Origin: Erwinia_E haradaeae_D
GTDB lineage: Bacteria > Pseudomonadota > Gammaproteobacteria > Enterobacterales > Enterobacteriaceae
DNA length: 64,000 nucleotides
NCBI RefSeq assembly: GCF_900698935.1
Contig: NZ_LR217715.1
Coordinates: forward strand, 248,001-312,000
Direction of reading: 5' to 3'
Under the pieces are notes generated by a model. That model had not been told where the DNA came from. It saw nothing but the letters and a program-made list of their open reading frames with translations, and did not search any database. Both the position numbers and the translations under genes were made by a program. Of this stretch, positions 28,638 through 38,151 are shown one piece after another; position 1 is the stretch's first letter; each line of letters starts with the position of its first letter.

Positions 28638-30368
28638 ATGCGTGCTACTCAATATTTGCTTGCTACTCTAAAGGAGAAACCTTCTGGTGCGGAATCTATT
28701 AGCCATCAACTCATGTTGCGGGCTGGAATGATTCGACAATTAGCATCAGGTCTATATACTTGGTTGCCAACTGGTTTGCGTGTTTTAAAAAAAGTTGAAA
28801 ATATTGTACGTGAAGAGATGCAAAATGCTGGAGGGGTGGAAATATCCATGCCAATAGTACAACCCGCTCAATTATGGCAGACAAGTGGACGCTGGGAGCA
28901 ATATGGAGCAGAACTACTACGATTAGTGGATCGTAATAATCGTGCATTTGTAATGGGTCCTACGCACGAGGAAGTTATTACTGATTTAATTCGTAAAGAA
29001 ATTCACTCTTATAAACAGTTACCTATCAATCTATTCCAGATTCAAACCAAATTTCGTGATGAAGTTCGTCCACGCTATGGTGTCATGCGTTCCAGAGAAT
29101 TTCTAATGAAAGATGGTTATTCATTTCATGTTAATCAGGATTCTCTAGAGCATACTTACTCTATTATGTATAATGCTTATAGTAATATCTTGCGGCGGAT
29201 GAATTTAAATTTTTGTGTTGTAGAAGCAAATACAGGTAGTATTGGTGGATCTGTTTCACATGAATTTCAGGTGTTAGCAGATAGTGGCGATGATAAGATT
29301 GCATTTTCTACTAGATCTACATATACAGCTAATATAGAAATCGTACGGGTTTTACCACCAATTACTGTGCGCTCTCTGCCTACTCAGAAAAAAATGCAAT
29401 TCTCTATACCAAATATTATTACAAATATCACTTCTCTTATAACACACGGTCAGTTTTTAATTACAAATATAGTGCAAACATTAGTAGTGAAAGCAAGCAA
29501 AAAGAGTGATCATAAGTTAGTGGCTCTGTTAATCCGAGGAGATCATGAAATAAATACAATAAAAGCAGAAAATATTGATATAGTTTCTGCTCCACTGAGG
29601 TTGGCTAGTAATACAGAGATTCGTCAATATTTTGAAACCGGAGTAGGGTCTATAGGACCAGTGGGTTTAAGTATACCGATTATAGCTGATCATTCTGTTG
29701 CTGTAATGAGTGATTTTATTGTTGGTGCGAATGTCGATGCTCAATATTTGAGTGGTGTGAATTGGGAGCGTGATTTACCTCTTCCTCGTGTTGAAGATAT
29801 TCGGAATGTTGTGGCAGGGGATCGCAGTCCAGATGGTCACGGTACATTATTAATACAACGTGGCATTGAGGTAGGTCATATTTTTCAGTTAGGTACAAAA
29901 TATTCTAAAGTTTTAAAAGCTTCAGCACAAGATAATAATGGATCTAGCCATATTTTAAGAATGGGATGTTATGGTATGGGCATTAGTCGTATTGTAGCTG
30001 CTGCAATTGAGCAAAATCATGATCAACGTGGAATAATCTGGTCACCAGCTTTAGCACCATTTCAGGTTGCAATTGTACCTATGGCTATGCAACAAACATC
30101 TTGTATTCAACGTATAGCTGAAGATTTGTATCATCAGTTGTTTCTTCAAGGTGTTGATGTTCTGTTAGATGATCGGATAGAAAGACCTGGAGTAATGTTT
30201 TCAGACATGAACCTTATTGGCATTCCACATATTTTAGTAATTAATGAGAATAGCATGGATCATGCGGTGGTTGAATATCAATCTCGAGCATCAGATAAAA
30301 AGCATGTGCTTAAGATAAGTGAAGTTGTATCATATCTAACTACAGTATTAAAGTGTAATGCAAAGTGA
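28638..30368 (+). CDS. proS: Prolyl-tRNA synthetase with degenerate editing domain
   Basis: Charges tRNA-Pro with proline; bacterial type, 576 residues (E. coli 572). The class II core has VMGPTHEEV, motif 2 in FRDEVRPRYGVMRSREFLMKDGYSFH (conserved residues visible), and motif 3 GCYGMGISRIVAAAIEQ; the anticodon-binding domain is complete. The inserted editing domain (about 224-407) keeps GSIGP, but the conserved Lys of VKTLLV (Lys279 in E. coli numbering) is Gln in VQTLVV and His369 is Tyr. Both residues are reported as critical for hydrolysing or recognising Ala-tRNA-Pro, so post-transfer editing is probably lost. Confidence 0.97.
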   Translation: MRATQYLLATLKEKPSGAESISHQLMLRAGMIRQLASGLYTWLPTGLRVLKKVENIVREEMQNAGGVEISMPIVQPAQLWQTSGRWEQYGAELLRLVDRNNRAFVMGPTHEEVITDLIRKEIHSYKQLPINLFQIQTKFRDEVRPRYGVMRSREFLMKDGYSFHVNQDSLEHTYSIMYNAYSNILRRMNLNFCVVEANTGSIGGSVSHEFQVLADSGDDKIAFSTRSTYTANIEIVRVLPPITVRSLPTQKKMQFSIPNIITNITSLITHGQFLITNIVQTLVVKASKKSDHKLVALLIRGDHEINTIKAENIDIVSAPLRLASNTEIRQYFETGVGSIGPVGLSIPIIADHSVAVMSDFIVGANVDAQYLSGVNWERDLPLPRVEDIRNVVAGDRSPDGHGTLLIQRGIEVGHIFQLGTKYSKVLKASAQDNNGSSHILRMGCYGMGISRIVAAAIEQNHDQRGIIWSPALAPFQVAIVPMAMQQTSCIQRIAEDLYHQLFLQGVDVLLDDRIERPGVMFSDMNLIGIPHILVINENSMDHAVVEYQSRASDKKHVLKISEVVSYLTTVLKCNAK

Positions 30369-30627
30369 ACATGCCGTGAATAGCCTTATGCTACTCCGTT
30401 CTTCTTGGTTTTTATATTATATCGCCTATCTGGGGTAGGTAATGTAAAGATTAGATATTTCTTTTCCGTACTTCAATATAGTATTATATAAAATTTACAT
30501 AGGAAGAGCGATGGGTGGATGTCTAAAAATGCTTTATAATTATACCATGTTTTGCTAGCAGACTGGGAGGTAGCCTGAAGCTTGATTTGTTTCTTGTGAT
30601 GGCGTTATAAGTACATTACAGACATTA

Positions 30628-31299
30628 TCAATTATTGTTTTTATTTTCTGATATGCTATGACGAAAGAATATATATGCAATGCTAATGGCACTCAAGAGC
30701 ATGAGCCCTAATGGTAACAAGATTAGAAAGAGCATGAACTGCGCTTCGTAATAGTAAAATATTTGTGTATTACCAAGCAAAAACCCGACTAGCAACAGTA
30801 CTAACACCCAGAGAAACGCACTAGCCCAATTAAAAAATTGGAATCGTATACCATTTAAGCTAGATAGACCTGCGATGGTTGGTAATAGCGTGCGTACAAA
30901 TGCAATAAAGCGACTAATGAGTAATGCAGATAGTCCATATCTATGAAAAAGATAGTTAGCTTTTTGGTGGTAATGCATAGGTAGGTATGATAACCATTTT
31001 TGTATAATCATAGTATTTCCTAGCCATCTGCCTTGCATATAACTTACCCAACAGCCTAATCCGGCAGCAATAGTTAAGAGAAATAATATTAGGATACCAT
31101 TGATTGTTCCCTTCGCTATCAGGACACCAACTAATATTAATAAACTATCTCCTGGTAAAAAAGATGTTGGTAGCCAACCGTTTTCTAGAAACAAAATTAC
31201 AAATAATATGAGATATAAGGCCCAGACAAGAGAGGGATCTGTAAGTGCGGCGTAATCATGTTGCCACAGTGCGCGTGAAAGAGATTTTAAAATATCCAT
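30628..31299 (-). CDS. yqjA: DedA-family inner-membrane protein YqjA
   Basis: A DedA/SNARE-associated family protein of 223 residues (E. coli YqjA 220) with several membrane segments; proposed in E. coli to be a proton-dependent transporter or flippase needed for membrane homeostasis and cell division. ENGWLPTSFLPGDSLLILVG, GCWVSYMQGRWLGN and SRFIAFVRTLLPTIAGLS match YqjA more closely than other paralogues. The essential Glu and the Arg of FVRT are present. It is the sole DedA gene in the window and stands alone. The exact substrate is unknown. Confidence 0.92.
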   Translation of the reverse strand: MDILKSLSRALWQHDYAALTDPSLVWALYLILFVILFLENGWLPTSFLPGDSLLILVGVLIAKGTINGILILFLLTIAAGLGCWVSYMQGRWLGNTMIIQKWLSYLPMHYHQKANYLFHRYGLSALLISRFIAFVRTLLPTIAGLSSLNGIRFQFFNWASAFLWVLVLLLVGFLLGNTQIFYYYEAQFMLFLILLPLGLMLLSAISIAYIFFRHSISENKNNN

Positions 31300-32072
31300 T
31301 ATGGTGTTATCTCAGCGAGAATCTGCACAATATTATCATATATTATGCAGAGCGTTCGTATTGGAGTCATATATTATTGTGGTAATTTTTATAGTATGTG
31401 ATATTAGGATATAGTTTGTTCTAAATAATTCTATGAGGTTTTAGCCATGTATTTATAAATAATAAAATATATCTAGATAGATATCTTACAAATCTATTTT
31501 AACGGTCATAGTATATGATCCATGTCTTATCTGTAATAATCTATAAAAGATAGAGTAAGCATATTTCTGTCTATTTTTTAATTAAAAAATTAGTGGATGT
31601 CACTGGTATTTTTACTAAATAATATTTTGTAAACGCTGTTTTTGGATTGTGCTATGAGAAAGTATGTGTATATCTGCTTTAGAAGTAATAGTGTTGTTGT
31701 ATAGACAGAGCAGGTTTTTATAATATCTTCCAACAATTGCAATAGTTTTACTATATCCATATAACATCATAGATTTCTCATTATTAGTTGATAGGTGACA
31801 TGAAGGTTGATAAGCATTTTCCTATAATTTAATGGGATATATAACTGAAAAGTCGAGTCATAAGGAGAAAAAGGATACTTTCCTGTAGAAAAACTATGGG
31901 AAGTATGCAATAACTACAAAAAATAGACTGTGGTATCTGCCTCTATTATAATATGATTATTCATTCGAACTCACGGTTGCGACTAATACGGAATATAACT
32001 AATGAGTTAAGGCATCATCTTATTTCAGAAAATAGTAGATTATATAGATAATATTCAAATAACCTTAATGTA
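31300..32072. other. Intergenic region yqjA-clpX with lon remnant
   Basis: 770 bp. The lon-like remnant is at 31855-31945. The remaining 550 bp before yqjA are too short to have held all of lon, so most of it has been deleted. Confidence 0.5.
31855..31945 (-). pseudogene. lon: Remnant of Lon protease N-terminus
   Basis: About 130 bases after clpX, on the same strand, an uninterrupted stretch reads RQIPQSIF, CSYCI and LPIVFLQESILFLL, aligning with E. coli Lon EIPVLPL and VIPLFVGREKSIRCL (Pro, Glu, Ser, Ile, Leu conserved, one residue missing). Strand and spacing fit the clpP-clpX-lon order. The match is short and rich in hydrophobic residues, so it is moderately convincing. Confidence 0.45.
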
Positions 32073-33386
32073 CTAAGTAGTAGGTTTTGGAGATGAGTAA
32101 TTATTTAAGGTTTCCTCTGTAGAGGCTTGCTTGTTATTTACAGTTCTATAAGTAAGCGAGGGCGCTATGTCATCAGTAATTACAGATTGATTAACGGTAA
32201 CTTTTTGCACATTATTTATTGATGGAAGGTCGTACATTGTGTTCAGTAAAATACGTTCTATAATAGATCGCAAACCTCGTGCGCCAGTTTTTCTTTTTAT
32301 GGCTTGTTGTGCAATAGCTTGCAGGGCCTCTGTTTGAAATTCTAATTCCACCCCTTCCAGACTAAATAGTGCTTGATATTGTTTGGTGAGGGCATTTTTT
32401 GGTATATGTAATATTTTAATTAACTCGTCTTCTTTTAGATCTTTTAGTGTTGCCAGCACTGGTAGTCGTCCAATAAATTCTGGAATGAGACCAAATTTAA
32501 TCAGATCCTCGGGTTCTACTTGTTCTAGAATCTGACCTGCGGCAGATTTTTTTGATTCATTAGTCAACAATGCACTAAAACCAATACCTATACCGTTTTC
32601 TATGCGTTTGGATATGACTTTTTCTAGGCCTGTAAAGGCTCCACCACAAATAAAAAGAATTTTTGAGGTATCAATATTTAAGAATTCTTGCTGTGGATGT
32701 TTGCGACCACCTTTGGGTGGTACTGATGCTATTGTGCCTTCAATAAGCTTCAGTAAAGCCTGTTGTACACCTTCGCCAGAGACATCTCTTGTAATAGACG
32801 GGTTATCTGATTTTCGTGATATTTTATCGATTTCGTCAATATATATAATGCCACGTTGAGCTTTCTCTACGTCATAATCACATTTTTGCAACAGTTGTTG
32901 AATGATATTTTCAACATCTTCGCCGACATAGCCTGCTTCTGTTAGAGTTGTAGCATCCGCTATGGTGCAAGGAACGTCTAAAAATTTAGCCATCGTTTCG
33001 GCTAGCAGTGTTTTACCGCTTCCTGTTGGGCCAATTAGGAGAATATTACTCTTACCAATTTCAATGTTGTCACTTTTATCACTGTTGCGTAAACGTTTAT
33101 AGTGGTTATAAACTGCTACCGATAGAACTTTTTTAGCTTGGCCTTGACCAATTATATAGTCATCAAGGTTATTACGAATTTGATGAGGAGTTGGTAAAGT
33201 ACTGTTGTTTTTATCTGTGATGATGTCTCTATCTTCCTGAAGAATAATATCATTACATAAGCTAACGCATTCATCACAGATACATACTGACGCGCCAGCA
33301 ATCAGCTTACGAACTTTGTACTGGCTTTTACCGCAAAAAGAACAGTACAGTATTTGTTCTGAACTGTCTTCGCGCTTATCTGTCAT
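32073..33386 (-). CDS. clpX: ClpXP protease ATPase subunit ClpX
   Basis: AAA+ unfoldase that recognises, unfolds and threads substrates into ClpP. It has 437 residues (E. coli 424). The zinc-binding domain has Cys15, Cys18, Cys37 and Cys40; Walker A is GPTGSGKTLLAET, Walker B IIYIDEIDK, pore loop GYVG, and the RKH loop is GGRKHPQQEF. The ClpP-docking IGF loop is kept (GIGIGFSALL). A C-terminal Ser/Pro/Thr-rich tail is slightly longer than usual. It lies 131 bases after clpP on the same strand, as in E. coli. Confidence 0.98.
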   Translation of the reverse strand: MTDKREDSSEQILYCSFCGKSQYKVRKLIAGASVCICDECVSLCNDIILQEDRDIITDKNNSTLPTPHQIRNNLDDYIIGQGQAKKVLSVAVYNHYKRLRNSDKSDNIEIGKSNILLIGPTGSGKTLLAETMAKFLDVPCTIADATTLTEAGYVGEDVENIIQQLLQKCDYDVEKAQRGIIYIDEIDKISRKSDNPSITRDVSGEGVQQALLKLIEGTIASVPPKGGRKHPQQEFLNIDTSKILFICGGAFTGLEKVISKRIENGIGIGFSALLTNESKKSAAGQILEQVEPEDLIKFGLIPEFIGRLPVLATLKDLKEDELIKILHIPKNALTKQYQALFSLEGVELEFQTEALQAIAQQAIKRKTGARGLRSIIERILLNTMYDLPSINNVQKVTVNQSVITDDIAPSLTYRTVNNKQASTEETLNNYSSPKPTT

Positions 33387-33517
33387 GTATTAACCTCTCA
33401 TTTTTATTCTTGTTTTATTCCACTGAAGCGAACTAAGATCCGGTTAATATCTGGATCTTAAATTATATAGGTTTTATTGGCACTCATGTGGATTGCTAGT
33501 ATCACGAATTAATTAGA

Positions 33518-34141
33518 TTAATTACGTTTAGATAATATAGAGTCTACGAGACCATAGGCGATCGACTCTTGAGCTGATAGAAATCTATCGCGATTTGTAT
33601 CATGCTCGATAGTGTGAATCGTTTGTCCAGTATGCTTAGCCATCAATTGATTTATTATCTCTTTTGTTCTAAGAATTTCCCGTGCATGAATATCAATATC
33701 AGAGGCTTGTCCCTGAAATCCTCCTAATGGCTGGTGAATCATAATTCGTGCATGTGGTAAACAATAACGTTTGTTTTTTGTGCCAGCCGTGAGCAATAGA
33801 GCCCCCATCGAACATGCTTGTCCTAAACAAATGGTGTTGATCTCTGGTTTAATAAATTGCATGGTATCGTAAATGGACATTCCAGCAGTAATTACACCGC
33901 CGGGAGAATTAATATACAGATGGATATCTTTTTCTGGATTTTCTGCTTCTAAAAATAGCATCTGCGCTACAATTAGATTAGCCATGTGTTCTTCTACTTG
34001 TCCAATTAGAAAAACAATACGTTCCTTCAGGAGTCGTGAGTATATATCATAAGACCTTTCCCCACGCGTGGTATGTTCAATTACCATTGGTACTAATGCC
34101 ATAGAATGATATTTAGTACGTTGTTGGTCATAATATAGCAT
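33518..34141 (-). CDS. clpP: ClpXP/ClpAP protease proteolytic subunit
   Basis: Serine protease that forms the 14-subunit chamber. The start chosen is the ATG at 34141, which gives a 14-residue propeptide before ALVPMV exactly as in E. coli, total 207 residues (identical length), and has GAGGGG 5 bases upstream; the frame extends to 34216 without family support. The catalytic triad is visible: Ser in GQACSMGALL, His in MIHQPLGG, Asp in EHDTNRDRF. The clpX gene follows. Upstream lies a tig remnant. Confidence 0.98.
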   Translation of the reverse strand: MLYYDQQRTKYHSMALVPMVIEHTTRGERSYDIYSRLLKERIVFLIGQVEEHMANLIVAQMLFLEAENPEKDIHLYINSPGGVITAGMSIYDTMQFIKPEINTICLGQACSMGALLLTAGTKNKRYCLPHARIMIHQPLGGFQGQASDIDIHAREILRTKEIINQLMAKHTGQTIHTIEHDTNRDRFLSAQESIAYGLVDSILSKRN

Positions 34142-35593
34142 TTTTCCCCTCATGTATAGCTTGTGTGCTATTGTAATCAGCCTTGTGGAGAGTAGTATAT
34201 CTACTATAGCTATCATTGATAGACTGCTGTATTATAGTCTAATTTAATTATTGATGTATCTAAAACTATCATACGGCTTATCCTATAACTATAAAAATAG
34301 TATAGCATAATACTATAGCACAGAGGGCTATAGTTATAGAAATATTTTAGGATACACTTATTTCTATGAAATTTTATAGTTGGATGCGATTCACTATAGC
34401 AGACTTTTCTATACCGATAGTCAATATAATATGTGATGGTGAAGTTGTAGGCCATGCCTTCTATAAAAATTTTAGAGAGTTTTCAATAATCATTGATTAT
34501 TTACTGCTTTAGAGTTTCTATCCGAAAGTTGTAAAACTGAGATGTGTTGTTTTGGTTGTTTTACTTCTCTTCTAAGATCATATAACAATAGATCATCATC
34601 ACATGATGATAATTATTAATTAATGCTGATGAAAAAAGCAGGCGCATGCGTGATGCTAATGCTCATAAAAGATTGCTTGAAATTTTCACTCCAGATATGA
34701 ATGATACATTTGTATCTAAAATTGAGATCTGAAAAATATTAGGATTCATGTTATGGTGTATAGCAAATGACCATTGCGTTCTACAATCTTATTGTTGGTT
34801 CGTTAAAAGAAACTATTATAACAAACAAGTATGAATACCGTATGTGTACTATTTGGAATGGAGAAATCAGTGAGTATTATAATGTTTTTGTACATAGATC
34901 GTGCTCATAAAGCGAGTTTACAATAACGATTAGATGCTTCAAAAAATACATTATATTTGCATAATCTTTAATAGTTCATGTTGTGTTTGTAAGATAGTAG
35001 AGATCATGTCATATGCAATTACATTATATATTAGTTAATCATTTGAGTTTAAGATAGAGATGATATTTTATGGTTACGTGAAGTTTAAAATTAAGATATA
35101 TCTTAAGAATTAACAGATAAACCAGGGTACATAGATGGTTGAATTAGTATCGTAAGTATGCAGTTTATATGTCTGTTGTACATAATAGACAGCTAGGGGG
35201 TGTATGATGGATAATAATGGTTCGTAAACATACTCAAATGCGTGTGTTTTGATTAAGTAATTATCTATACATGTGGTATGGATGAATCTATTAAGTAATT
35301 TTTAGTGAAATACTATGTTTAATTTTTAAATAAGATTAGATGTGTATACAATTAGACAAAGATCTTTGATGTAGGTACATAAAATCAGGAATTTTGCCAA
35401 ATGTCATCCTGGATGATTATCAGTAGAGTTACAATTCCTGCTTGATTACGTTTTGCAGCATATAAGAAGTAGTTGTGATTCATATGTATCAATATGTTCA
35501 TACGGATTGTTTATATAATTTTAATATATTTCATGTTTATCATGCAATCTTAAAGATTCATGAAGATATGTGAAGGTTTTTAGGAAATAGATA
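34142..35593. other. Intergenic region clpP-ubiA with tig and ubiC remnants
   Basis: 1.45 kb between divergently arranged clpP (-) and ubiA (+). The tig remnant is next to clpP and the ubiC remnant next to ubiA; the middle, about 34720-35590, has no clear signal but would include the rest of tig. Confidence 0.6.
34490..34715 (-). pseudogene. tig: Eroded trigger factor (tig), C-terminal part
   Basis: Upstream of clpP on its strand, FISGVKISSNLL, a stop, then ALASRMRLLF aligns without gaps to E. coli Tig [23 protein letters not shown] (Gly, Ile, Asn, Leu, Ala, Arg, Leu kept). It continues with SSCDDDLLLYDL (SAYEDPKEVIEFYS), then RREVKQPKQHISVLQ (MRNVALEEQAVEAVLA), and ends NNQ-stop where Tig ends MNQQA. 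The distance from the Gly to the stop is 203 bases against about 243 in E. coli. Stop and frameshift rule out function. Position matches tig-clpP-clpX. Confidence 0.65.
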
Positions 35594-35653
35594 TGGCGCT
35601 CCCTTGTTACATTAGTTGAAATTTTTCTCATTACTGTAGAAGTAGGGTTGTAG
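35594..35653 (+). pseudogene. ubiC: Remnant of chorismate lyase (ubiC), C-terminus
   Basis: Immediately before ubiA the frame WRSLVTLVEIFLITVE ends in TAG at 35651, matching the recalled UbiC end WGRRS...LLLTELFLPASPLY (Trp, Arg-Ser, Leu, Glu, Phe-Leu) with about nine residues deleted. A stop 17 bases before ubiA fits the tight ubiC-ubiA operon of E. coli. The rest of the gene is not recognisable. Confidence 0.5.
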
Positions 35654-35670
35654 AGAGGGTTGATATTATT

Positions 35671-36534
35671 TTGCAGACTGTATTAAAAATAAGAAATCTG
35701 AAGGCTTATTGCCAGTTGGCACGTATTAATCAACCTGGTGGTTTTTTTTTGCTATTATGGCCTACTTTATGGGCATTATGGTTGTCAGACATGCATGCGC
35801 CACCGCTTAAAACACTTTTCGTATTCATATTAGGGGTTTTTTGTATGCGTTCAGCGGGTTGTGTCGTTAATGATATAATCGATAGCGGTATTGATAGGGG
35901 TGTTTTGCGGACAAAAAGCCGCCCATTGCCTAGTGGGAAAGTATCTGTTCAGGAGGCACAAATATTATTTATTGGGCTACTATTTCTGGCTTTGTGTTTA
36001 GTATTAACTTTGAACATGATCACGATATGTTTGTCGCTATGTGGACTAGTGTTAACTTGCACATATCCTTTTATGAAAAGATACACTTATGTACCACAGG
36101 TGGTGTTAGGGGCGTCTTTTAGTTGGGGAATCCCAATGGCTTGGTCCGCTGTAAGTGAAAATATGCCAATAAATTGTTGGTTGCTTTTTTTAGCTAATCT
36201 GTTGTGGGTGGTATCTTATGATACAGAATATTCAATGGCTGATCGTGCTGATGATTTAAAAATTGGCGTAAAATCTACAGCAATTTTATTTAATAGTTAC
36301 GATAAAATAATAATTAGTATATTACAACTAGCAGTATGGATAGTATTGATGTTAGTAGGTTTTATGATGGGCTTGCATCTAATATTTTATGCGTTTATGT
36401 TACTAGCATTTATTTTATTTCTTTATCAGCAAGTATTAATAGCTGGTCGTCAGGCAGAGTTATGTTTGAAGGCGTTTCTACATAATAACTTAGTTGGTTT
36501 TGTTGTGTTTATTGGTATAGCACTTGGCGTGTAA
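35671..36534 (+). CDS. ubiA: 4-hydroxybenzoate octaprenyltransferase
   Basis: Membrane prenyltransferase joining the IspB-made octaprenyl chain to 4-hydroxybenzoate. It has 287 residues (E. coli 290). Aspartate motifs NDIIDSGIDR near 68 and YDTEYSMADRADD near 190 bind Mg-diphosphate; eight or nine hydrophobic segments follow the typical pattern. The frame opens with TTG; GAGAGGG lies 11 bases before it and no in-frame ATG would leave the N-terminal RINQPGGFFLLLWPTLWAL intact, so TTG is accepted. The 5' neighbour is the ubiC remnant. Confidence 0.95.
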   Translation: MQTVLKIRNLKAYCQLARINQPGGFFLLLWPTLWALWLSDMHAPPLKTLFVFILGVFCMRSAGCVVNDIIDSGIDRGVLRTKSRPLPSGKVSVQEAQILFIGLLFLALCLVLTLNMITICLSLCGLVLTCTYPFMKRYTYVPQVVLGASFSWGIPMAWSAVSENMPINCWLLFLANLLWVVSYDTEYSMADRADDLKIGVKSTAILFNSYDKIIISILQLAVWIVLMLVGFMMGLHLIFYAFMLLAFILFLYQQVLIAGRQAELCLKAFLHNNLVGFVVFIGIALGV

Positions 36535-37032
36535 TTATCTTACATATCAATGATTGGTATATTATAGCACTATTTCATTAGTGATATAATACCATTGGAT
36601 TTTATTAATAAAATGTTTTTATATGTTTTTGTGCTGTCTCTCGATCCTCTTTCTATGGTTTATCATGTAGCAATACATCGTATTGTAAGGCGAATATAGT
36701 CTTGTAGAAGTTGATAATTGAATACTTTAAGCAATAATATTATTCATGTGTTGTTAGAGTCAGTCATGCAGATGTATCTTCGTGAAGAGTTAGAGCATTT
36801 ATCTACAAGATAGAATAGAAAAACATAGACAGCACGGAGTGATAGTTTTTCTTAAGCATTCATTGACATAGATCATAGGTGACTTTTATCGTATGTGGCA
36901 TGATATGTTTGGTGAGATTGATAGGTATTGTATAATACAATAGTATACAGTGATTTTTTAAGGACGCACTTCTAGTTTTTTCAACTGTAATCATAGTTTT
37001 AGACTATACATATAAAGCATATTGATACGGCG
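36535..37032. other. Intergenic region ubiA-wabH
   Basis: About 500 bp between convergent genes, with no gene or clear terminator recognised. Confidence 0.55.
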
Positions 37033-38148
37033 TTATTTATTTTGAGACTGTGTAGCAAGATTTAAATACTGTTGACAAATGATTTTAGAGCTATAGATCA
37101 TTAACCTTTTTTTATCGATAGGAGCGGGTGGAGATAAATATACTTCTTTCATTTTTTCTGCTAGCGCATGACTAGTTAGAGCTGTTAGCATGTTGCCCAT
37201 TCCTGCTTTTTCTAAAATTTCTGCAGGTCCACCTGGACAGCGTGTACTTACCACTGGTGTTTGGCAAAGCAATGCTTCGACAAGTACATTGCCAAACCCT
37301 TCACTATCTGAGCTTAGGATTAGCATTTTTGCATTTTTAATTAGAGGGTAGGGGTTTTTATGGAAACCAGCAAAGATTATCCGTTCTAAAAGATGTAATT
37401 TTGCTGCCAGTTTTTTGATCATATTGATTTGTTGGATCTGCCCAGAACCAACAAGCACCAAGGGGGCGGGAATATTTGATTCTGCATAGGCCAATAATAG
37501 GCGATCGTGACGTTTATGTGGATGAAAACGCCCTACATGTATGAGATATGGTGAGTTTGGTACATTATGCTTTTCGATTGCTTTATTCAGAATATTGTCA
37601 ATTTGAAATGGGTTATGAATGACCGTTAATCGACGGGGCGTAATAGACAAATTACATACTAAGTCTTCTGCAACAGAGGTAGACACAGATACAATATTTT
37701 TATTAGAATAAAGTTTGGTTATTTGTTTTTTTTTCAGCCAGCGATCTAGTCCATGCCGGTGCCATAAATAGGAGGTAGACAACATGCTATGGACACAAAA
37801 CCATATGTTTTTAGAAGAAATCTGAGAATGAACGACAATACGATCAGTATTATATAAATGCGAACAAATAAGATCATATGTTCCTTCTTTCGTTTCATGG
37901 AGTGAAATAAAATGATTTAGCGCATAAGCAGTTCGAGAGTGTGTCGTAAAATCTTTCCAAGATGACGGGTAAGTCAGTGGTTTGAGTACTTCATACTGCA
38001 CTTCTTGAGGTAGTGTATAATGACAAACATCACGCAATGATAACAGAGTTACGCGATGTCCCATATGATGTATGTCCTGACATAATGTCAATACGACTTT
38101 TTCAGCTCCTCCACCAGGGAGTCCATCAATAATCATTAAGATACGCAT
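37033..38148 (-). CDS. wabH: LPS core glycosyltransferase, GT4 family (WabH-like)
   Basis: A 371-residue retaining GT-B glycosyltransferase. The N-terminus GLPGGGAEKVVLTL, the donor-dom GRFHPHKRHDRLL and the E-x7-E motif in SDSEGFGNVLVEALL are characteristic of GT4. It begins three bases after wabG ends, on the same strand, the arrangement of wabG-wabH in Klebsiella and Serratia, where WabH adds N-acetylglucosamine to core galacturonate. I assign WabH mainly from this context; a WaaG-like or other hexosyl specificity is possible. GGA 8 bases before the ATG lies inside the end of wabG, so coupling is likely. Confidence 0.75.
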   Translation of the reverse strand: MRILMIIDGLPGGGAEKVVLTLCQDIHHMGHRVTLLSLRDVCHYTLPQEVQYEVLKPLTYPSSWKDFTTHSRTAYALNHFISLHETKEGTYDLICSHLYNTDRIVVHSQISSKNIWFCVHSMLSTSYLWHRHGLDRWLKKKQITKLYSNKNIVSVSTSVAEDLVCNLSITPRRLTVIHNPFQIDNILNKAIEKHNVPNSPYLIHVGRFHPHKRHDRLLLAYAESNIPAPLVLVGSGQIQQINMIKKLAAKLHLLERIIFAGFHKNPYPLIKNAKMLILSSDSEGFGNVLVEALLCQTPVVSTRCPGGPAEILEKAGMGNMLTALTSHALAEKMKEVYLSPPAPIDKKRLMIYSSKIICQQYLNLATQSQNK

Positions 38149-38151
38149 GAG

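Noticed and set aside
34613..34732. Plus-strand frame with AHKRLLEIF resembling the HKRLVDI motif of ribosomal protein S10
   Set aside because: It is antisense to the tig remnant, which matches position and strand expectations over a longer stretch; the S10-like match is short and a second S10 is improbable.
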